NCBI GenBank assembly: GCA_029945375.1
Contig: CM057064.1
Span: 744,001 to 808,000 of the forward strand
Reading direction: 5' to 3'
DNA: 64,000 bases
Origin: Agaricus subrufescens
Taxonomy: Eukaryota; Basidiomycota; Agaricomycetes; Agaricales; Agaricaceae
Both the position numbers and the translations under genes were made by a program. Below, piece by piece: positions 1 to 12,000 of the stretch (positions within the stretch are counted from its first letter, which is position 1; every line of letters begins with the position of its first letter). The notes under the pieces are model-generated. The model saw only the letters and a list, made by a program, of their open reading frames with translations. It searched no databases and was not told the origin of the DNA.

Positions 1-919
1 GCGTTGTATTTGCCACACACACACTATGATGATTGTTGAATTAACCTACAATTCTTTCACCAAGTGGCCGATTTTGACAGTCTTCTCCTTCGCTGGAGCG
101 TTCCTTAGTCCCACAGGCGCATTGTACCATGCCGGCATCCTATCCGGTACAACGTGGTCGGATGTATCTGCCAATTTGAATAATGCCACCCGCCCGCCAC
201 TCAGGCTGTCGCCTATCCTCGTGCTTCAATTGAAAAGCATCACACTTCGCGTTTTCTTTTTTTTTCTCTCTATTAGCGATGGAATTCTGTTATAGCCTCT
301 TTTTTAATATAGTAAGACAGTTTACCCTTATCCTTTCCCCAAGGAGGCTGCTCATTCATAAGAGGGCCACAGAAAAGTCCGCGCCACGGCACGACATTGG
401 ACAAATCGCCTTGTGAATTATAATTAGTGTTTGTATGTGGTACTTCTAAAGCTCCATGAGGTCTCTTCTCTTGTCCAATATGTAACAAAGTCACTTTTTT
501 TTTTTTCATGCGCCACCTTCATTGATGGATAGATAAGAGAGAAAATTCTGAAAGTAGCCTACTCGGTAGATATGATGGGATACTACTAAATAAATATACA
601 TTGCAGCTGTCACTCGCTGTCCAGAGGTAGTATCTAACTTAAGAACCGGGCCGTGGTGATCTCCCCGGTTGTTCGAGTGCGGCGCAGCGAGATCACTTTA
701 TGGTCCTGTCATCTTCATATACCCTTCAGTAAAGTGATTGACCGACGCCGATCATAGTTTACCACATATAGCCCAGGCTTCCCCACGACTTGGCGTTTCA
801 AACACGCAAAAACCACTTGCAGGACAGTTCTACTTTTGTCGCTATCAAGGGTTTTTTCGGGGGTGGGGATAGCGTTTCTCGTGGAACTCGACATAGACGC
901 CAATAACTTCGGTTGCATG
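1..919. other. No gene recognised
   Basis: Only short open frames of up to about 90 codons occur, without splice-site support, recognisable domains or coding-like composition. A few poly-T runs are present. I see nothing supportable before the tRNA. Confidence 0.5.
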
Positions 920-993
920 GGCCGACTAGCTCAGTTGGTTAGAGCGTCGTGCTAATAACGCGAAGGTCTTGGGTTCGATCCCCACGTTGGCCA
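920..993 (+). tRNA. tRNA-Ile (AAT anticodon)
   Basis: A full cloverleaf can be drawn. The 7-bp acceptor stem GGCCGAC/GTTGGCC includes one G-U pair and is followed by discriminator A at 993. The D arm is GCTC/GAGC, the anticodon stem TCGTG/CGCGA closes loop CTAATAA with anticodon AAT, and the T loop is TTCGATC. There is no intron. It should decode AUU/AUC after A34-to-inosine editing. The outermost T-stem pair is a T/C mismatch, so a slightly degenerate copy is possible. Confidence 0.9.
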
Positions 994-3960
994 TCTGGTA
1001 GCTGTAATTTTTATGAGTTCTCGTTTTCTTCTTCCTCCCGTCTCGTATACACCACCTCATATCATGCACTATAGGTAGCACATTGGATCAAATGAGAGTG
1101 AGAGAACACGATTTCTCTCAGTGTGCTGAAGTTTGGACGCTCTGGTTGCACAATGATCAAGGATCGGTATCTTTTGATGATCGTTTTTGTTAAATCCTTG
1201 TGTGAAGTCGAGTCGCGGAGCAAGGGCAGCTTGTGAATCATGTTGAAACCGGACTTGATTGGAAAGCGAAGACAGAAACAGACACGGTAACAACAGCATA
1301 GTACGAGATTCACTGTCACCCTTCAGCGGGTGCGGCTTACGAAGGAAGATACTTCCTACTGGGGAATCTAGTGCAGAACCACTGTTTCTGGGCGGCCTAC
1401 TTTACTGAATGGCCTCGATGTGAATCGTGTATCTAGTACTTGTGCGAACTGAAATCATAATCAAGGGCGGGATATGAAACTGTAACCGCACTGTGATCGT
1501 CAAATGCAGCAGCTTCTGAGCTGAGCGCAAGTTTGTTGTCGCCCATTGGAGTCGTCTTTTGCCCTTGTTCAAATTTGGCCTAAGCACGAGAGCTCACAAG
1601 CTACCCAAAGGACTTCTATAGCGTTACTTACGTTGATGAGTGACATTTTTTTTTTCTTCACTTTCTCCTTACAGATTTACAGTGGGAAGCCACCTTTTTG
1701 GAGGCTTCTGCATCTCTTACTGCGATCGCAGGTCTACACAGCCGATACAGACAAGTTTGGATGGGACTACACCTTTCCCGGCTCAACCGAACAGAACGCG
1801 CACTGCAGGGCCTCCGAGTTAATAACTGACTTTCAAAGTTTTTTTTTTATGTCAAACACCCTTGTGTCAAACGTTGTTCGGCTCGAATCTGACAGTAGAA
1901 CATAGAACACACCCTTATCTGTCAATTTAAATGTCAATCCGAATATGAAGCAGTGTCTCGCAGTCCCGATTTAGAGCCCTGGCATCAAATGCCAATTACC
2001 AGGTAAAAAAAAAAACAATGCGGAAAGAAGTACCCGTTCCAAAAAAGGCCTCCGTTTCTCGTCGATGAAAAACGGGGTCTGAATCTATGAATGACCAGCG
2101 GCAGTCAGCAGTCTCATTGTGACTTGAGCATTGAGTAGGAATGACTCATGTTGAGTACTATATAAAACAATCACAGAGGTAATGAATGCTGATGCGCGGC
2201 TTTTCTTTAGGGAAGATCTTTTGTATGTGTTATCCACATGTGTTAATGAACCGAACGTAACAAGTTGGTCATTTTCTTGCTCTGTCAATTCAAATGCAGG
2301 CGCGTTTGTACGCTCCATCTCATCAAATGAAGTGAAGTAGAAGTAGAAAGCCCTTGTTCATTCATTTTTCCGTGAATGCGCAATGTGCTACACAGAAGTA
2401 TGGCCCACTTACTGAATAGTATCTTCGGTAAGAAAAACATAGGAAAAGAAGAAAACAAAACAAAGAGTACCACGAGAAGGGGATGAAATCATGAAATAGG
2501 TTATGCCAAGCCGGCACTCTCCAGTCGAGATTTTCATGAAGTGGTGTTGGCATAAACACTTTGACTTACCTGGCCACTCAATGGCAGAGCGATCTTACGT
2601 GGATTTGACGTGGGCCTAGCCGTAAGCGGCCCATGATTGGTACCAGTTGGCTCCGATGATCACAGCCCAGCAGCGGAAATGAACTTCAGGGGAAGCACCC
2701 TACAAGTTGGGATGCTTCGAGTCATGATCACGGCTAGACAGTAAGAAAAACTAGTACAGAAGACTTGGTGGAGCCATTTGAATCATCATAGCGCAAAAGG
2801 AAAGGGTGATCTCACTATCAACGAATGGAGATGTTACTGGGCTGTGCCTCCACTCTAAACGGCAGAAGAACCAGAGAAGACGGTGAAAATTTTTTTTTCA
2901 GCTCAAGAATAATTCGTCAGGATACGACTCGTGGTTCGGGCTCTCCGAGCTCCCGAGCTCGAGGTCATGTGTTCCTAAGGTGATGGCATGAGTCCCGATG
3001 GAAGGGGTAATGTAGTCGAATGCTGAGGCGGAGACATATGTACCGTACGGCTATCGTTAACTCGTGTGGCAGAGCCAAGAAACCTAGCACCATAATACGG
3101 CAGATACAGCGCGTGGCTGTCGACCATCAAATCAATTAACATCGACAGTGATCGGTGGTAAGACTTGTCCCAGGAGAGAACACACTGGTCCACCTTGGGC
3201 CAGATAAAGGTTTATCGTAGAAGCAGAATAATCCGGTCAAGCGAGAACAGAGGCCGTGCTCTGAGGCGGTAACCCTTAAACCGAATACAAACCTTTCTAA
3301 ACCCGCGTCCATTTCCAAGAAGCAATTTATGAGCAATTTATGAGCTTCATAGATGCCAGTTCCAAATATAGTCTGCTTTGATGCCTTCTTACTTCTAAGC
3401 AATGTTAATATAGGTACATTACTTTATCGATCTCTGATGGATTGCGTTTTCATCGACGCCTAGAACATATGAAATTGTTTTGACAGAAAACGCAGAAACG
3501 TTCGGTTGGAGTAATGGCTATCTGCGCAACGCTGGTTACTGCGGAACACGTCACGCAAATATCGACATTTTCGTCTGCTATCATTTTCATCAGTTTAACA
3601 ATGCATAGAAGTCCGGTGGTTGAGGAGCGCTGGAGCACTGGCCCACCTAGACGCTGGTCGGCGGGTCCTGCGGATCGAAATTGGAATATATACATTGTAT
3701 ATCGAGCAATGAGGCTGTTACGAGGGGCCTGGGCGGAAATTGTATCGTCTTAAAGTAGCAGGTGTGGAGCAGGAGCATGCCATTGAATGACATGGACGTG
3801 TACTGCCGCGAGGCTCATGAGCTCCGAAAAAGGAAATTCAACGGCAGCGCGGCGGTGCGCATGCGGGCGTGGAAAAACGGCGGGGCCGCACCGCCCGGTT
3901 TATTTTTGGAATGACGCAGGTCTATTATCTCCGATGAGTCAATAAATCACTTTACTCTCG
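994..3960. other. Gene-poor stretch, nothing recognised
   Basis: No frame above about 120 codons, no intron-joined model and no familiar motif on either strand. Scattered poly-T runs are present (about 1648, 1837, 2890). Confidence 0.45.
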
Positions 3961-3962
3961 AA

Positions 3963-3973
3963 CATTTAAATAG
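3963..3973 (+). promoter_or_regulatory. TATA-like element of first DUF6699 gene
   Basis: ATTTAAATAG lies about 65 nt upstream of the ATG at 4037. The paralogue downstream has a similar TATTTAAAG about 55 nt before its ATG, so this looks like a shared core-promoter feature of the pair. Confidence 0.4.
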
Positions 3974-4036
3974 TATGCCCCTATACAAAGGCCTCAGCAC
4001 TGCTGCCCCATCCCCACCCTCCAATTACTTTTGAAC

Positions 4037-4669
4037 ATGGACCAACAATCGAACATGCCCAAACGACGTGTTCGTTTCGCATCTCCTGCTTCCACCAACG
4101 AGAGTCTAGGTCCTGCCACACCTCCGCAACACGCTCAACACCTCATCCCCCTTCCCAAGACGGTGTCACCTTGCCCGTCGCCCGCATCTCCTAATCAATC
4201 TCGGTTACATCGCGCCCTCATCAAGCCGACTTTCGACTTTGATGTATCCACCCACCCATTATTCAATCCCTCTATTCGTAACGACATCAAGCTACAAAAA
4301 GAGTTAAATTCACCAGTGGCTGAGCTCTACACAAGTAGTCTCACTCTTCGGTCTCGCCATCTCCCCTGGCCGATAACCATATCCACCGACGGCAGCTGTC
4401 TCTCCGCTTTGGATTCGCTCGTTGGGATATACAATAACCTCAGAACTCACGCGTTACGAGCTGAATTCGAGCAGCAGTCGCCGAAGAAGCAGAGTGAAAT
4501 ATCTGCAGCATTCCACGATCGGATTCAGCGCCGCACTCCTCCCGAGTATCAGGCACAAGAGTTGAACAAAGGCCTCAGACGGGTGGATTTTCTTCCACCC
4601 GACGCCCTGCACTTCAACGGTCTTGAAGTAGGGAAAGGCTCAAACCCGTGGATCGTTCACTTCAGGTGA
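4037..4669 (+). CDS. DUF6699 domain protein, copy 1
   Basis: A 210-residue intronless protein. The ATG at 4037 is chosen because the only upstream in-frame extension would start at a TTG and because the paralogue then has exactly the same length. The N-terminal 60 residues are basic and proline/serine-rich (KRRVRFASP). The C-terminal 130 residues carry the DUF6699 hallmarks LPWPITIST, the YNNLR turn, KGLRRVDFLP and a closing WIVHF strand. DUF6699 is known as a basidiomycete family of unknown function, often expanded in Agaricomycetes. I infer no biochemical role. It is a tandem duplicate of the gene at 5703-6335. Confidence 0.85.
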   Translation: MDQQSNMPKRRVRFASPASTNESLGPATPPQHAQHLIPLPKTVSPCPSPASPNQSRLHRALIKPTFDFDVSTHPLFNPSIRNDIKLQKELNSPVAELYTSSLTLRSRHLPWPITISTDGSCLSALDSLVGIYNNLRTHALRAEFEQQSPKKQSEISAAFHDRIQRRTPPEYQAQELNKGLRRVDFLPPDALHFNGLEVGKGSNPWIVHFR

Positions 4670-5639
4670 TGAACATGCGCTACGCTTCTTCACCGTGCAC
4701 CATTGACCTCAAGCGGGTGCTATCTTTATCTATACTATATCACCCCAAGCGGACGGCCTATCGTTATTCCTTTTATCATGTGCTCGCCTCTTCCTACGCA
4801 TCTTATTTCTCCTATGTATCTAGGCAACTATATGTTCTGTTTCTCTTTTTCTTTGGGTCTTTGGTTTTTATGGCATAATCTTGTAAACCCACATTGTAGA
4901 TACCCCCTATCCATACGGAAAACTTGCATATCATTTAGTACTTACATGTAGAACAATGCACTATCTCTTTATCAGCCCTGTGTGATATGTCGTCACTAAA
5001 GTCGTCCCTGACTCGGGAACCCTCTGGGAAAAACACGGGGAATGATCTCTGGGATTCGATCACGATCGATCGAGGATCGAAATCATTTCCAATCACACCA
5101 CCTAGGTCCCGTGTGGGTTCACCAGGGCGAACGACGATGGAGGTACTCGTGCACAGCCCGTACTGGAAACGATTTGTGTTGCGCTCTGACATGGCGGTGT
5201 TAACTCCATAACATGTCGACAGTTTCTTTCTCCGAAAACAGACCGTGCGAAGATTGACCGCACCTCCGATCTCGCCGATGGTAGCTTGTCCGACTACTTA
5301 ACCTATGCAACCTGCCCGGCTACTGATGAGATGCGTTGTAAGTCGCACAGTAGTCGAAGTCTTCGATGAGCGCCGGGAAACAGACCCGTATTAGGCCGTA
5401 GTGACCGGGGGCCAACAGTGGGAATTGACGTCGCACGTTGGTTCTTGGTATTCTCCATGACATCGAATGACTACCAACAGCTAGTCTAACTCGGGTAAAT
5501 CCCGGAAATGTGACACCAAGCAGAGCTTTATGACGGTGGCTATCAATTGCACGTCCCACAGGCGTACAGCCGTGGGGTTGATGAAGTGCTCATGAAGAGG
5601 CTGTACTCGTGCGGCGCATCGCCGCCACCAGCCTCGCAA
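4670..5639. other. Intergenic between DUF6699 paralogues
   Basis: No supportable gene. Short frames on both strands lack motifs and splice support. Confidence 0.5.
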
Positions 5640-5648
5640 TATTTAAAG
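5640..5648 (+). promoter_or_regulatory. TATA-like element of second DUF6699 gene
   Basis: TATTTAAAG about 55 nt upstream of the ATG at 5703, comparable in position to the element before the first copy. Confidence 0.4.
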
Positions 5649-5702
5649 TCAGTGCTCCTTTGTATTACCCAGGTATTACCCCACTTCTTCATCCACATTA
5701 CT

Positions 5703-6335
5703 ATGACTCGCCTACGTGTTCACTTTCTCGTGACGGGAAAGGGTGATCCCGCTTCCTCTACCAAGTCAACCCTACAGGATGTTCTACCCGCCATCCATAT
5801 TCAAGAAGCTTCGCCGCCTGCGTCACCTACCGTTTCGTGTCCCGAACCTCCGCCATACACCCCGTATCTACTGCGTCGCTGTCTTGCTGAGCCGACCTTC
5901 GATTTCAATGTATCCGTCCACCCGTTGGACAACCCCTCTATTCGTAACATGAAGCTGCAGGAGGAGCTTAATGAACCAGCGACAGAACCACCCATACGTT
6001 CAATCACCCTTGAATCTCGCCACCTTCCCTGGCCTATTACCATATCTACCGAACACTATTGCCTCACTGTCTTCGACCTGCTGATGGGTATATATAACAA
6101 TCTCCGGATTGCAGCCACAGCAGAAGACTTTGCAAAACAGTCTCGGGAGAGACAAGACCAAATTGCCTTGGCATTTTACGATAGGTGGGAGCGCCGTGCA
6201 CCTCCCAAGTTTCGGGAACAGGAACGGTGTAAAGGCCTCAGACGTGTGGACTTTCTTCCGAGTAGTACCCTTCATTTCAGGAGACTCGAGCAAGCAAAAG
6301 GTTCAAACACATGGATCATACAATTTAGACAGTAG
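5703..6335 (+). CDS. DUF6699 domain protein, copy 2
   Basis: A 210-residue intronless paralogue of the gene at 4037-4669, on the same strand and of the same length. The start is placed at ATG 5703 (MTRLRVHF), aligned with the copy-1 start; the frame is open further upstream but only from a TTG and without homology. Shared blocks are TFDFNVSVHP, LPWPITIST, YNNLR, KGLRRVDFLP and a closing WIIQF. The N-terminal 50 residues diverge strongly whereas the domain is well conserved, which suggests an older duplication kept under constraint. Function unknown. Confidence 0.85.
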   Translation: MTRLRVHFLVTGKGDPASSTKSTLQDVLPAIHIQEASPPASPTVSCPEPPPYTPYLLRRCLAEPTFDFNVSVHPLDNPSIRNMKLQEELNEPATEPPIRSITLESRHLPWPITISTEHYCLTVFDLLMGIYNNLRIAATAEDFAKQSRERQDQIALAFYDRWERRAPPKFREQERCKGLRRVDFLPSSTLHFRRLEQAKGSNTWIIQFRQ

Positions 6336-7150
6336 CATATTCTTATTCTGTATATTTCTTTCTACCCTACGCGACACCTACTCTTTCTATTACCTGCAGA
6401 CCTTTTTGTATTTTAACAGGTCTTCTAGACGCTGCGCTGTACTAGTAGATACCGTGGATACCCTAGGTTGTATGTCTCATACCGAGTTATGCGCAGTCAC
6501 TACGCAGAGTTTCACTATCATTGTGTTAACAGCATTGCTATTTTTTCATGTACCGTAACAATTGTTTCCGCTAAAATAAAATGATACAAACATGGGACAT
6601 ATTCATGCCAAAGGTGGTTAATTGGACAACACGACGGAGAGTTTCACAGGTAGATATCACATAAATCAGCGCTCATAAGTGTTGGAAAGACAGCGGCAAG
6701 CCGGATTGAATTATATCCTAGTCGCCTTGTCCACGTTGAAGGTTGTTGAGGTTTCATCTCGCCTCACCATACAACAACACATTGTTGTACTATGTATAAC
6801 TTAAATTAGAAGATCTTAGATCATGCCTTGCCTACCGACGCACGTGCTCGTCTTTGACTTCGACTTCCACCACAGACCTCAGCTATCTTTGCCTATACTC
6901 CTTGACATCGCTCATTTGAGTGTTATCTTTGGCTATGTCGAGGCTCGGACGCTTAGCCGACCACTTACGCGGATTCGAGTGAATGAATCAGAACTTTGAC
7001 TACTACGTCAGGTTGTCAACTCGACTCTTTGTTACTGGATTTGGCTAAAAGCTTTCAATGATACTGGGCAATGGTTCATATAGTACATTCGTTCAAGATT
7101 TAGACACTCTTGCACTAGTATAAGCAAAAGTCTCTGCTTTCGCTCACGCG
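6336..7150. other. Intergenic, nothing recognised
   Basis: Short frames only. It contains the 3' flank of the DUF6699 gene and the presumed 3' UTR of the minus-strand gene that ends at 7151. Confidence 0.45.
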
Positions 7151-7841
7151 CTATTTCTGTGGAACGGGGATAAACTGCCAGTGGGGATGGGGGCGACCGC
7201 CACGAAGAGTGGACCAATAGGCTTCACTAGTGACCTATGTTGAATGATCAGAACACAAAGAACTCTGTTATGGCTAGACAATAACACAGCCTACCGTATG
7301 TTTGTCATCAGCCACGTAGAACTCGAAATCGAGCCCAGCACCGTGTATGCCTTGGGGGTTAGGAACTTTCACGCTTCAAGTAGAAGTGTATCAATCATTC
7401 GAAATCAGTCATTACCAGAAAAATTCGACCTACCCGTAGACGAGGTTCTCTCCTTGGCCTTCAGGCTCCAATTCCAGTTCCGCATAATCAGCTTTGAACA
7501 AAATAGGTCCCCCGGGAAACTTCAACGAGGGGTTTGACAGACTCCATCCCAACAAAACGGGACCGATTCCAGCAAGTTTGGATGAAAATCCTGGCTGGGT
7601 GATGATGTACTTGCCGTTGTCGTTCCGAGTAACTTGCCACTATAAATCCATACTTCAGCACACCATCTCACTCAAGACAGGGAAATCACGATACATTTTG
7701 GATACCCTTAGATCCCTGTACCTCAGCAAGAACAGGTTCACCTAGATCGGTTGCTGTGGCGTACAAACCACCAGTAAAAGGTGGCTTGATGCCCGAGGGG
7801 ACGAAGCGAATTTGATAGAGACCGTCTTTCAAGGTTGCCAT
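7151..7841 (-). CDS. Beta-trefoil peptidase-inhibitor-like protein (I66/mycocypin type)
   Basis: A four-exon gene of 162 aa. Exons in transcript order are 7841-7722, 7639-7434, 7373-7295 and 7234-7151. Introns of 82, 60 and 60 nt have donors GTACAG, GTAGGT and GTAGGC with AG acceptors, and all phases fit. The N terminus DGLYQIRFVPSG, then GGLYAT and GEPV, followed by W-containing strands GKYIIT and LLGWSLS and a C-terminal PHWQFIPV strand, resemble the three-fold strand pattern of fungal beta-trefoil peptidase inhibitors (cospin-like I66 / mycocypins). No signal peptide is seen, as is usual for these cytosolic fruiting-body proteins. The exon structure is well supported; the family call rests on motif resemblance only, and another beta-trefoil (lectin-like) role is possible. 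Confidence 0.65.
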
Positions 7842-8243
7842 TGGTATGCGCAGGAAAGTAAGTGATAATGGCAGTGAATTAACGCGAACGGGCACTACTT
7901 TATAGCTATTGACCGGACTATTAATGGATTTCCTGCGGCACCGCGAAGCATGGAGCTTAAAGAAGGGGAATTTTGGCTCATTTCTCCACAATGCCGAATG
8001 ATACTGACGAGTGTATTTGATGCTCGACTTAATTCCGCTTTACCCGGATGAACTATGCCGCGAAAGCCTCTACTCAACTTTGGTTTTGCTCCAAGTAAAT
8101 GATTATGGGGACTCTCCGGCGCCACCGCGCCCAGTGAGGTCGCTATATCAATCCACCGGCACAAGATATGGGCGCACCATCACTTGTCCTGCATCTCATC
8201 CGAGCCGATTTATAATTGCCTTTCTCCATCGCTCTTAGCACAG
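7842..8243. other. Promoter region of the beta-trefoil gene, no other gene
   Basis: Upstream flank of the gene starting at 7841. Minus-strand open frames here show no domain or splice support. Confidence 0.4.
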
Positions 8244-8540
8244 CTATTCGTTGAGAGTGGTTTTGACTGCTACGCTCGGCATTGCGTAAGGGATCGTATT
8301 GTGGACATGCATGATAAAAATGTTTCTGGCTATCTTTACGTTCGGCCGGGCATCATCTTGTGGACATTGTGACGGCGTTGGTTGATCCTTCCAGAGCTCG
8401 TGCATTACACTCGCAAGTATCTCAAAGCCGGTGGGGTAAAAGTTCGTAAAGTATGCAATAAACCCTGCTGCGTCGCCAATATGTTGAATTCTTGCATTAG
8501 TTTGATAGAAATGACTGTATCTAAGGTCTAAATCTTCCAT
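8244..8540 (-). CDS. Hypothetical short ORF (98 aa), doubtful
   Basis: From ATG at 8540 the frame runs 98 codons and also stays open about 11 codons upstream. The middle part (YFTNFYPTGFEI and nearby) looks protein-like, vaguely like an NTF2-type fold fragment, but no partner exons could be joined. It could be one exon of an undetected gene, a gene relic or chance. Confidence 0.2.
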   Translation of the reverse strand: MEDLDLRYSHFYQTNARIQHIGDAAGFIAYFTNFYPTGFEILASVMHELWKDQPTPSQCPQDDARPNVKIARNIFIMHVHNTIPYAMPSVAVKTTLNE

Positions 8541-8543
8541 CAC

Positions 8544-9656
8544 TCGTGCAGTCAGGGCCCGTGATACATTTCATCTTATTACTTTGTTTTGATGGGAGAC
8601 GATCCACGGGACAGTGGTTTCGAGAATACAGAACTGATCCTGAAGGTTCAGGTTCGAAAGGTTAAATGTTCTTGAGCTACTTGAAGCCTGACTACATATC
8701 TGCCTACTCACAATTGTTCATTTGCTTGCTTGAGGAACTTTATACTTCAGGAATTCATTCCTATGAGGACTATCGTTATGCCTTCACTTAAGCATACTCC
8801 GGTCAGATTTTGAGGGTTCCCCAACTTCTTCCAGTCTTATCTTAGATGATTCGACTCCTTGATACTCAGAAAAAAACAGGTCCCAACTGTCGGGCGTAGA
8901 CTCGGGCTCAGGGCATCAAGGGTTGTGCCAATATGATGGCTTTCCGGGGTCGATGTGACGTTTTCCGTCCAATAATAATACTGTGGATGCAGCGATTCTT
9001 GAACCCTCAAACAAAAATATGTCCCTGTAAGCCTGAGGTCAAAACTAGGTCAAAACCCAAGGGTCTTTCGGGTTTTAGGGTCACGGCCCCCTTTCCCTAT
9101 CAGGAACATTTTCCATTGAACTCTGGTTTGTTCCGCATGTCGTCCGAAAAGGGTATGATAAGATCCATTTAGAGTTCGCATTTTGTAAGTTGGTGTGACT
9201 TTTCTCGGGCCGAGGACAAATGACTCGCCTAAGTAGTGTTTTCCGATGGAAGTGTTCGTGATGCAGGATATTTTTTTCTGGTTCTACATAGATGGCTGCA
9301 GCGCCAGCAGATCGTGCGACAATGATTGTCTTGGAACATATTCAGCCTAGCCTCGGCGCGCCTGCCAGGGACAAGACCTGACACGAACCTGTGGCCTGGG
9401 AAAAATGACATAGGTTAGATGTCTTCGTCTTCTCTGAGCCCGTCTGGTGCTATCCGACACCGGGGAATACGTCACCCGCCCATCCAATTACAAGAAGTAG
9501 AAATCCTCAGGAATAGAACGGACTGGACTGTGGGTGTTTAGAATGCAAGGAAAGGAGGGGTGATGGTGATTTGGGAATTGTATGCACATGGCTACCCTGC
9601 GGCCACTCAATACATAAGCTCCAGCCTACTGTCCCCACCCCCATACCCGCTCTCCC
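8544..9656. other. Intergenic, nothing recognised
   Basis: No supportable gene. It ends in the promoter of the F-box-like gene. Confidence 0.45.
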
Positions 9657-10409
9657 ATGAATATCCCCGAATCTTCCCTCGGTCCATATCTTTCACGACT
9701 CCCTCCGGAGCTCCTCCTCGAAATCGCCCTCACTTACTCCTCGACCTCCCAGAAACATTATGCTGCTCTCCTCTCAACCTCTCGCGTCTTGTACAACCTA
9801 TGCAGGTTGACCTGTTTACCCATAGTTCCCATCGTCCTCTCCACATCCCACTCAACTACCCTGTTCGGCCACTTTCTTACTGCAGACGACAAGATCGCAC
9901 CTCGCATTCGTCGACTCTGGATCATAAAAGACCAAGACAATATAATCCCCAGATGCACTCGTCTCACCACCCTCGCCTGTAACGGTCACGATCTCATACC
10001 CATCATCTCTTCTGACGAATTCTGCCATACTCGACTTACCAATCTGACCATCATGGGATTGTGGGATTTCTGGGTTCCCTTTACGAACGCAAAATACGGT
10101 CGGGTGTTGTGTGGGCAATTGAATAAATTATGGCTGTTGGACCACCTCTTTCTACATAACGTCGATATGAAGTGGCTGGCATCGCTGAAGGAATTGATGT
10201 ACTGGTCAATCGAAGTCCGAGGTGGCCAATATCAATTCCAAAACGAGCTCAGTCTACTGAACGCACTACCCACGCTAAAGAAATTGCAAATACTTATGCG
10301 GTGCCCTTCGAGACGTGTCTATGGACAACTGGGGCAAGTCATTGATCGTCGGTTGGAGGTTATTTCTTGGCGCAAACAGAATGAGGTGACTGAATGGATC
10401 TGTCAATAG
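9657..10409 (+). CDS. F-box-like domain protein
   Basis: A 250-residue single-exon protein starting at ATG 9657. Residues 11-30 (LSRLPPELLLEIAL) fit the first helix of F-box-like domains in Agaricomycetes. The rest contains leucine-rich, strand-helix-like segments (RLTTLACNGHDL, RLTNLTIMGLW, LLDHLFLHNVDM), as in degenerate LRR substrate-binding regions. By family knowledge such proteins recruit substrates to SCF ubiquitin ligases through Skp1; the target is unknown. The family is very large in mushrooms, so a specific role cannot be inferred. A well-formed intron follows the stop codon (see 10423-10472). Confidence 0.7.
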   Translation: MNIPESSLGPYLSRLPPELLLEIALTYSSTSQKHYAALLSTSRVLYNLCRLTCLPIVPIVLSTSHSTTLFGHFLTADDKIAPRIRRLWIIKDQDNIIPRCTRLTTLACNGHDLIPIISSDEFCHTRLTNLTIMGLWDFWVPFTNAKYGRVLCGQLNKLWLLDHLFLHNVDMKWLASLKELMYWSIEVRGGQYQFQNELSLLNALPTLKKLQILMRCPSRRVYGQLGQVIDRRLEVISWRKQNEVTEWICQ

Positions 10410-10422
10410 CATTGGGTGTTTG

Positions 10423-10472
10423 GTACGTCGGACGCCGCTGCACTACAGAAACCTAACTGAACACCTTTCGCA
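10423..10472 (+). other. Candidate 3'-UTR intron after the F-box-like gene
   Basis: GTACGT donor, CTAAC branch-like site and TTTCGCAG acceptor in 50 nt, starting 14 nt after the stop codon. All three signals match those of introns elsewhere in the window. It may be a 3'-UTR intron or a relic of a longer reading frame. Confidence 0.4.
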
Positions 10473-12000
10473 GGATAGCCTTACCCTTTGATACAAAGGA
10501 TTTGCATGTTACGTATATATATCACTTGTAAACCGCCTATGGTCTGGTCCCCACGTTCATAATTTATGGTCTCTACCCCATCCAATGCAAGGCAACAGCG
10601 TGGAAAGACAATGAAAATCTCAAACCATCAAAAGTGTCAATTCATTCGACTTCACCAGTCCCCTTCATGGCCGGAAGAAGTCACCCAAACTTCCCGGTCT
10701 AAGTAAGATTCCATTCTTTCAGACAGAACACCTGACAACTGAGCGAGCACCTCAACTGATGCAATGATGAGCTTGGCCACGGAATATCGAAGCATGGAGA
10801 ATCGCCCGTAAATCAGATCTTGGACCCTGAGAGCGTGGACTCATATGATCACAGGGGGGAAGCGTCACAATGATCTTCTTTGTCTGGGTCAAGGGCGAAG
10901 CAATCAGCCACTCTTTACCACGTCTCGGGATTGTGGCGTTATTCAAAACATTCGTTCACAGACCGGAGCGACGATGCAGAGGGGACTAGCATTTGGCAAC
11001 AAAATCACATACCTATTTCAATGTCCTTATGACAAGGCATTACATACTGTTGGTCAGACGATCAAGCTCTATACCTTAGTTTGTACGAGGTTGTATTCAT
11101 CTCAAGTCTTTTACGCCACGCCTAGCAGCTGGTCATTTAAATTGTGGTAGGCACCAAGTAGACACCAAGTTTAGACAATGAATGATAGTATAACCTGTTC
11201 AACGTTCAGCCGTAAAAATACTCCGACTATTCCACGAGGCCTCCAATCGACACTCACACCTCCCTCGCAATCGTTTAGCCTTTTTCTTTCCTAGATCTAT
11301 CCTCTAGCGGCTTTTCGGCACCGCGTCTTTCAGGTATGAATCAGGTTCAGTCACTAGCCTGGAGGAGTTCATGTGACAAAGGTCACCTCTCGCGAATTTA
11401 GCTCACCGCAAATTATCCAAAAACCTTTTCAACAGTCGGCGGCGGCTTCGGAAGACTACCGTTGGGACCTTGCTGGGAAGAACGCACGCGATATTTCCGA
11501 AGTTCTTGGGACTCATCACATTATAAACTCACAGAAGCACCCCGAAAAGACTAATTGCGGGCCTCTCTAACTCATTTCTCCTAAAGATGTAAGCCATGTG
11601 TATCCAAATCGTCTTTCAGAGTTAGGATATCCTATCATATCTCCAACTGGCTAACCTCACTCCCAGGCTAAAACAAAACAGAGAACAGAAGGCATCTTTT
11701 TTGCCTTAAGCATAACTCACGCATACCAAGAACCTGGCAGGGATAATATTGGACTGAGCTTCGTCTTCTCTCTCTCCCTCTCTTCAGGCTCGACGGCGTT
11801 CATGGACCAAGTTTTTCTCATTCTCGTCTTCGTCGTCCCAGACTATGACCCTCTAAGGCTACGTATTAACCTTGTTGGTACCCATGGGGAATTGAGTCCG
11901 CCAAAACCCAAGCAAAACACTCACTTTCAACCCAAATGGCCCGTTTTGGGGAGGGTGTCGAGACCTCCACAGCCTAAGCAAAAACATTTTACTCCCATCC
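10473..12000. other. Intergenic, nothing recognised
   Basis: Short frames only on both strands, with no domain or splice evidence. Confidence 0.45.

Noticed and set aside
3514..3753. Short plus-strand frame near 3.6 kb
   Set aside because: No homology-like features; codon content looks random.
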